Notes under the pieces: model-generated
The model's database searches: none
What the model was told of the DNA's origin: nothing
The model's input: only the letters and a program-made list of their open reading frames with translations
Program-made: the position numbers and the translations under genes
Origin: Marinobacter manganoxydans MnI7-9
Lineage (GTDB): Bacteria; Pseudomonadota; Gammaproteobacteria; Pseudomonadales; Oleiphilaceae
Reading direction: 5' to 3'
DNA: 64,000 nt
NCBI RefSeq assembly: GCF_000235625.1
Contig: NZ_AGTR01000016.1
Span: 1 to 64,000, forward strand
In this document: one piece after another, positions 63,300-64,000 of the stretch
Layout: the number at the start of each line of letters is the position of its first letter
How positions within the stretch are numbered: position 1 is the first letter of the stretch

Positions 63300-64000
63300 C
63301 AGTGGCCTCCTGCGTTGTACCAGGGGAACAGCCTGCGGTTTGCCAGACGCAGGCACTGGTCGATAACAATGGCGAGAATGGTGATCCAGATGACATAGGG
63401 CAGGATCACGTCCATGGCCAGGTAGCGCCGCACCAGGAAGATCCGGTAGCCGAGGCCTTCGGTGGAGGCAATCGCCTCGGCAGCAATCAGGAACAGCCAG
63501 GCGGGGCCAAGGCTAAGGCGCACGGCGTCGATCAGGCGGGGCAGCACCTGGGGCAGGGCCATGCGGGTGATCACCTGCCAGGAATTGGCACCCAGGGTCT
63601 GGATCTTGATCAGTTGCTCGCCGGGAAGTTCGCGGACCCGCTGGGCCACATCCCGCATCATGATGGGCGCGGTTCCGATTACGATCAGCATGACTTTGGA
63701 AAGCTCGCCCAGCCCGAACACAATGAAGAGAATCGGTAGTATGGCCAGCGGCGGCACCATGGAAAGGGCAGAAACCAGAGGAGCAAGGTTGGCCCTGACC
63801 AGTGGCAGCACTCCATTGAGAATACCGACCACCAGCGCCAGCGAGGCGGCGATACCGACGCCCATTCCAAGGCGCGCCAGACTGGCGGTCGTGTCCTGCC
63901 ACATCAGGTAGTCGCCGCTGCGACGGTCCTCCTGAAAAGCCATGCGATCCACGGCCGCGGTCATCTGCTCCAGGCCGGGAAGGAGTTTGTCGTTGGGGTT
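63299..64000 (-). CDS. ABC importer permease, urea-carboxylase-type (cut by window edge)
   Basis: The frame is open to the window edge: at least 234 residues are present, beginning within NPNDKLLPGLEQM, so ATG 63964 is probably not the start. Features are EDRRSGDYLMWQDTTASLARL, the membrane-rich core and the EAA-type loop EQLIKIQTLGANSWQVITRMALPQVLPRL. The close likeness to permeases found next to urea carboxylase genes suggests import of urea, guanidine or a similar compound; enzymes later shown to act on guanidine often sit beside such transporters. The substrate is not decided by this window. Confidence 0.87.
   Translation of the reverse strand, partial: NPNDKLLPGLEQMTAAVDRMAFQEDRRSGDYLMWQDTTASLARLGMGVGIAASLALVVGILNGVLPLVRANLAPLVSALSMVPPLAILPILFIVFGLGELSKVMLIVIGTAPIMMRDVAQRVRELPGEQLIKIQTLGANSWQVITRMALPQVLPRLIDAVRLSLGPAWLFLIAAEAIASTEGLGYRIFLVRRYLAMDVILPYVIWITILAIVIDQCLRLANRRLFPWYNAGGH

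Overview
The window looks like a chromosomal segment of a marine gammaproteobacterium, most likely Marinobacter or a close relative. This is inferred from gene order and gene content, not from a search. The supporting signs are the blocks dusB-fis-purH-purD, aroQ-accB-accC-prmA, ubiE-ubiJ-ubiB-hisI-hisE-tatABC and zapA/ssrS/ygfA with ygfB-pepP-ubiH-ubiI, together with a 530-residue isocitrate lyase, a wax-ester-synthase-like acyltransferase and a complete Lap adhesin system. No tRNA, rRNA, CRISPR array, insertion sequence or prophage is visible.

Positions 1-10.9 kb carry a Lap biofilm locus. The N-terminus of a giant LapA-like adhesin (cut by the window edge, with a retention module, a LapG-type PAAG site and 97-residue repeats) is divergent from lapE (a TolC-OmpA fusion), lapB, lapC, a LuxR-type regulator and a small conserved gene. 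The convergent lapG-lapD pair supplies the protease and its cyclic-di-GMP receptor. Next come a CBS / P-II-like / DUF1538 cassette (11.0-13.3 kb), aceA, an SLC13 transporter with RCK_C domains, an EgtB/SenA-like iron enzyme, a CPA2 antiporter, a lipoprotein hydrolase and a Fur-box-preceded FecA-like receptor (13.5-23.6 kb).

Positions 23.7-32.8 kb are a long minus-strand housekeeping run: purine synthesis, Fis, DusB, a zinc-ribbon DUF3426 protein, PrmA, biotin carboxylase and its carrier, and AroQ. At 33-38 kb a dual-receiver diguanylate cyclase is divergent from a second, catalytically degenerate LapD-like receptor, which is followed by a DUF2333 protein. ppa, an acyl-CoA dehydrogenase, rpiA and ilvA follow. 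Three copies of a roughly 110-bp structured repeat lie between 38.6 and 42.9 kb.

Positions 43.1-52.4 kb hold ygfA, 6S RNA, zapA and a TIGR02449 gene, then a zinc-type island (FtsX-like ABC pair, DUF3299, DUF2796 with a Zur-like box), and then ygfB-pepP-ubiH-ubiI. Positions 52.4-60.8 kb hold rsmE, tatCBA, hisEI, ubiB-J-E, a PHA-granule-type small protein, an FFLEELY-type protein and an alpha/beta hydrolase. The window ends with a WS/DGAT acyltransferase and two genes of a urea-carboxylase-type ABC importer, the second cut by the edge.

The most unusual signal is the repeat family. Each copy has long inverted arms enclosing two small hairpins with GGA in the loop. The arms and hairpin stems differ between copies but stay self-complementary, and one copy contains an exact 12-nt match to the CsrA/RsmA SELEX consensus. 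This suggests dispersed RNA elements that could bind CsrA/RsmA.
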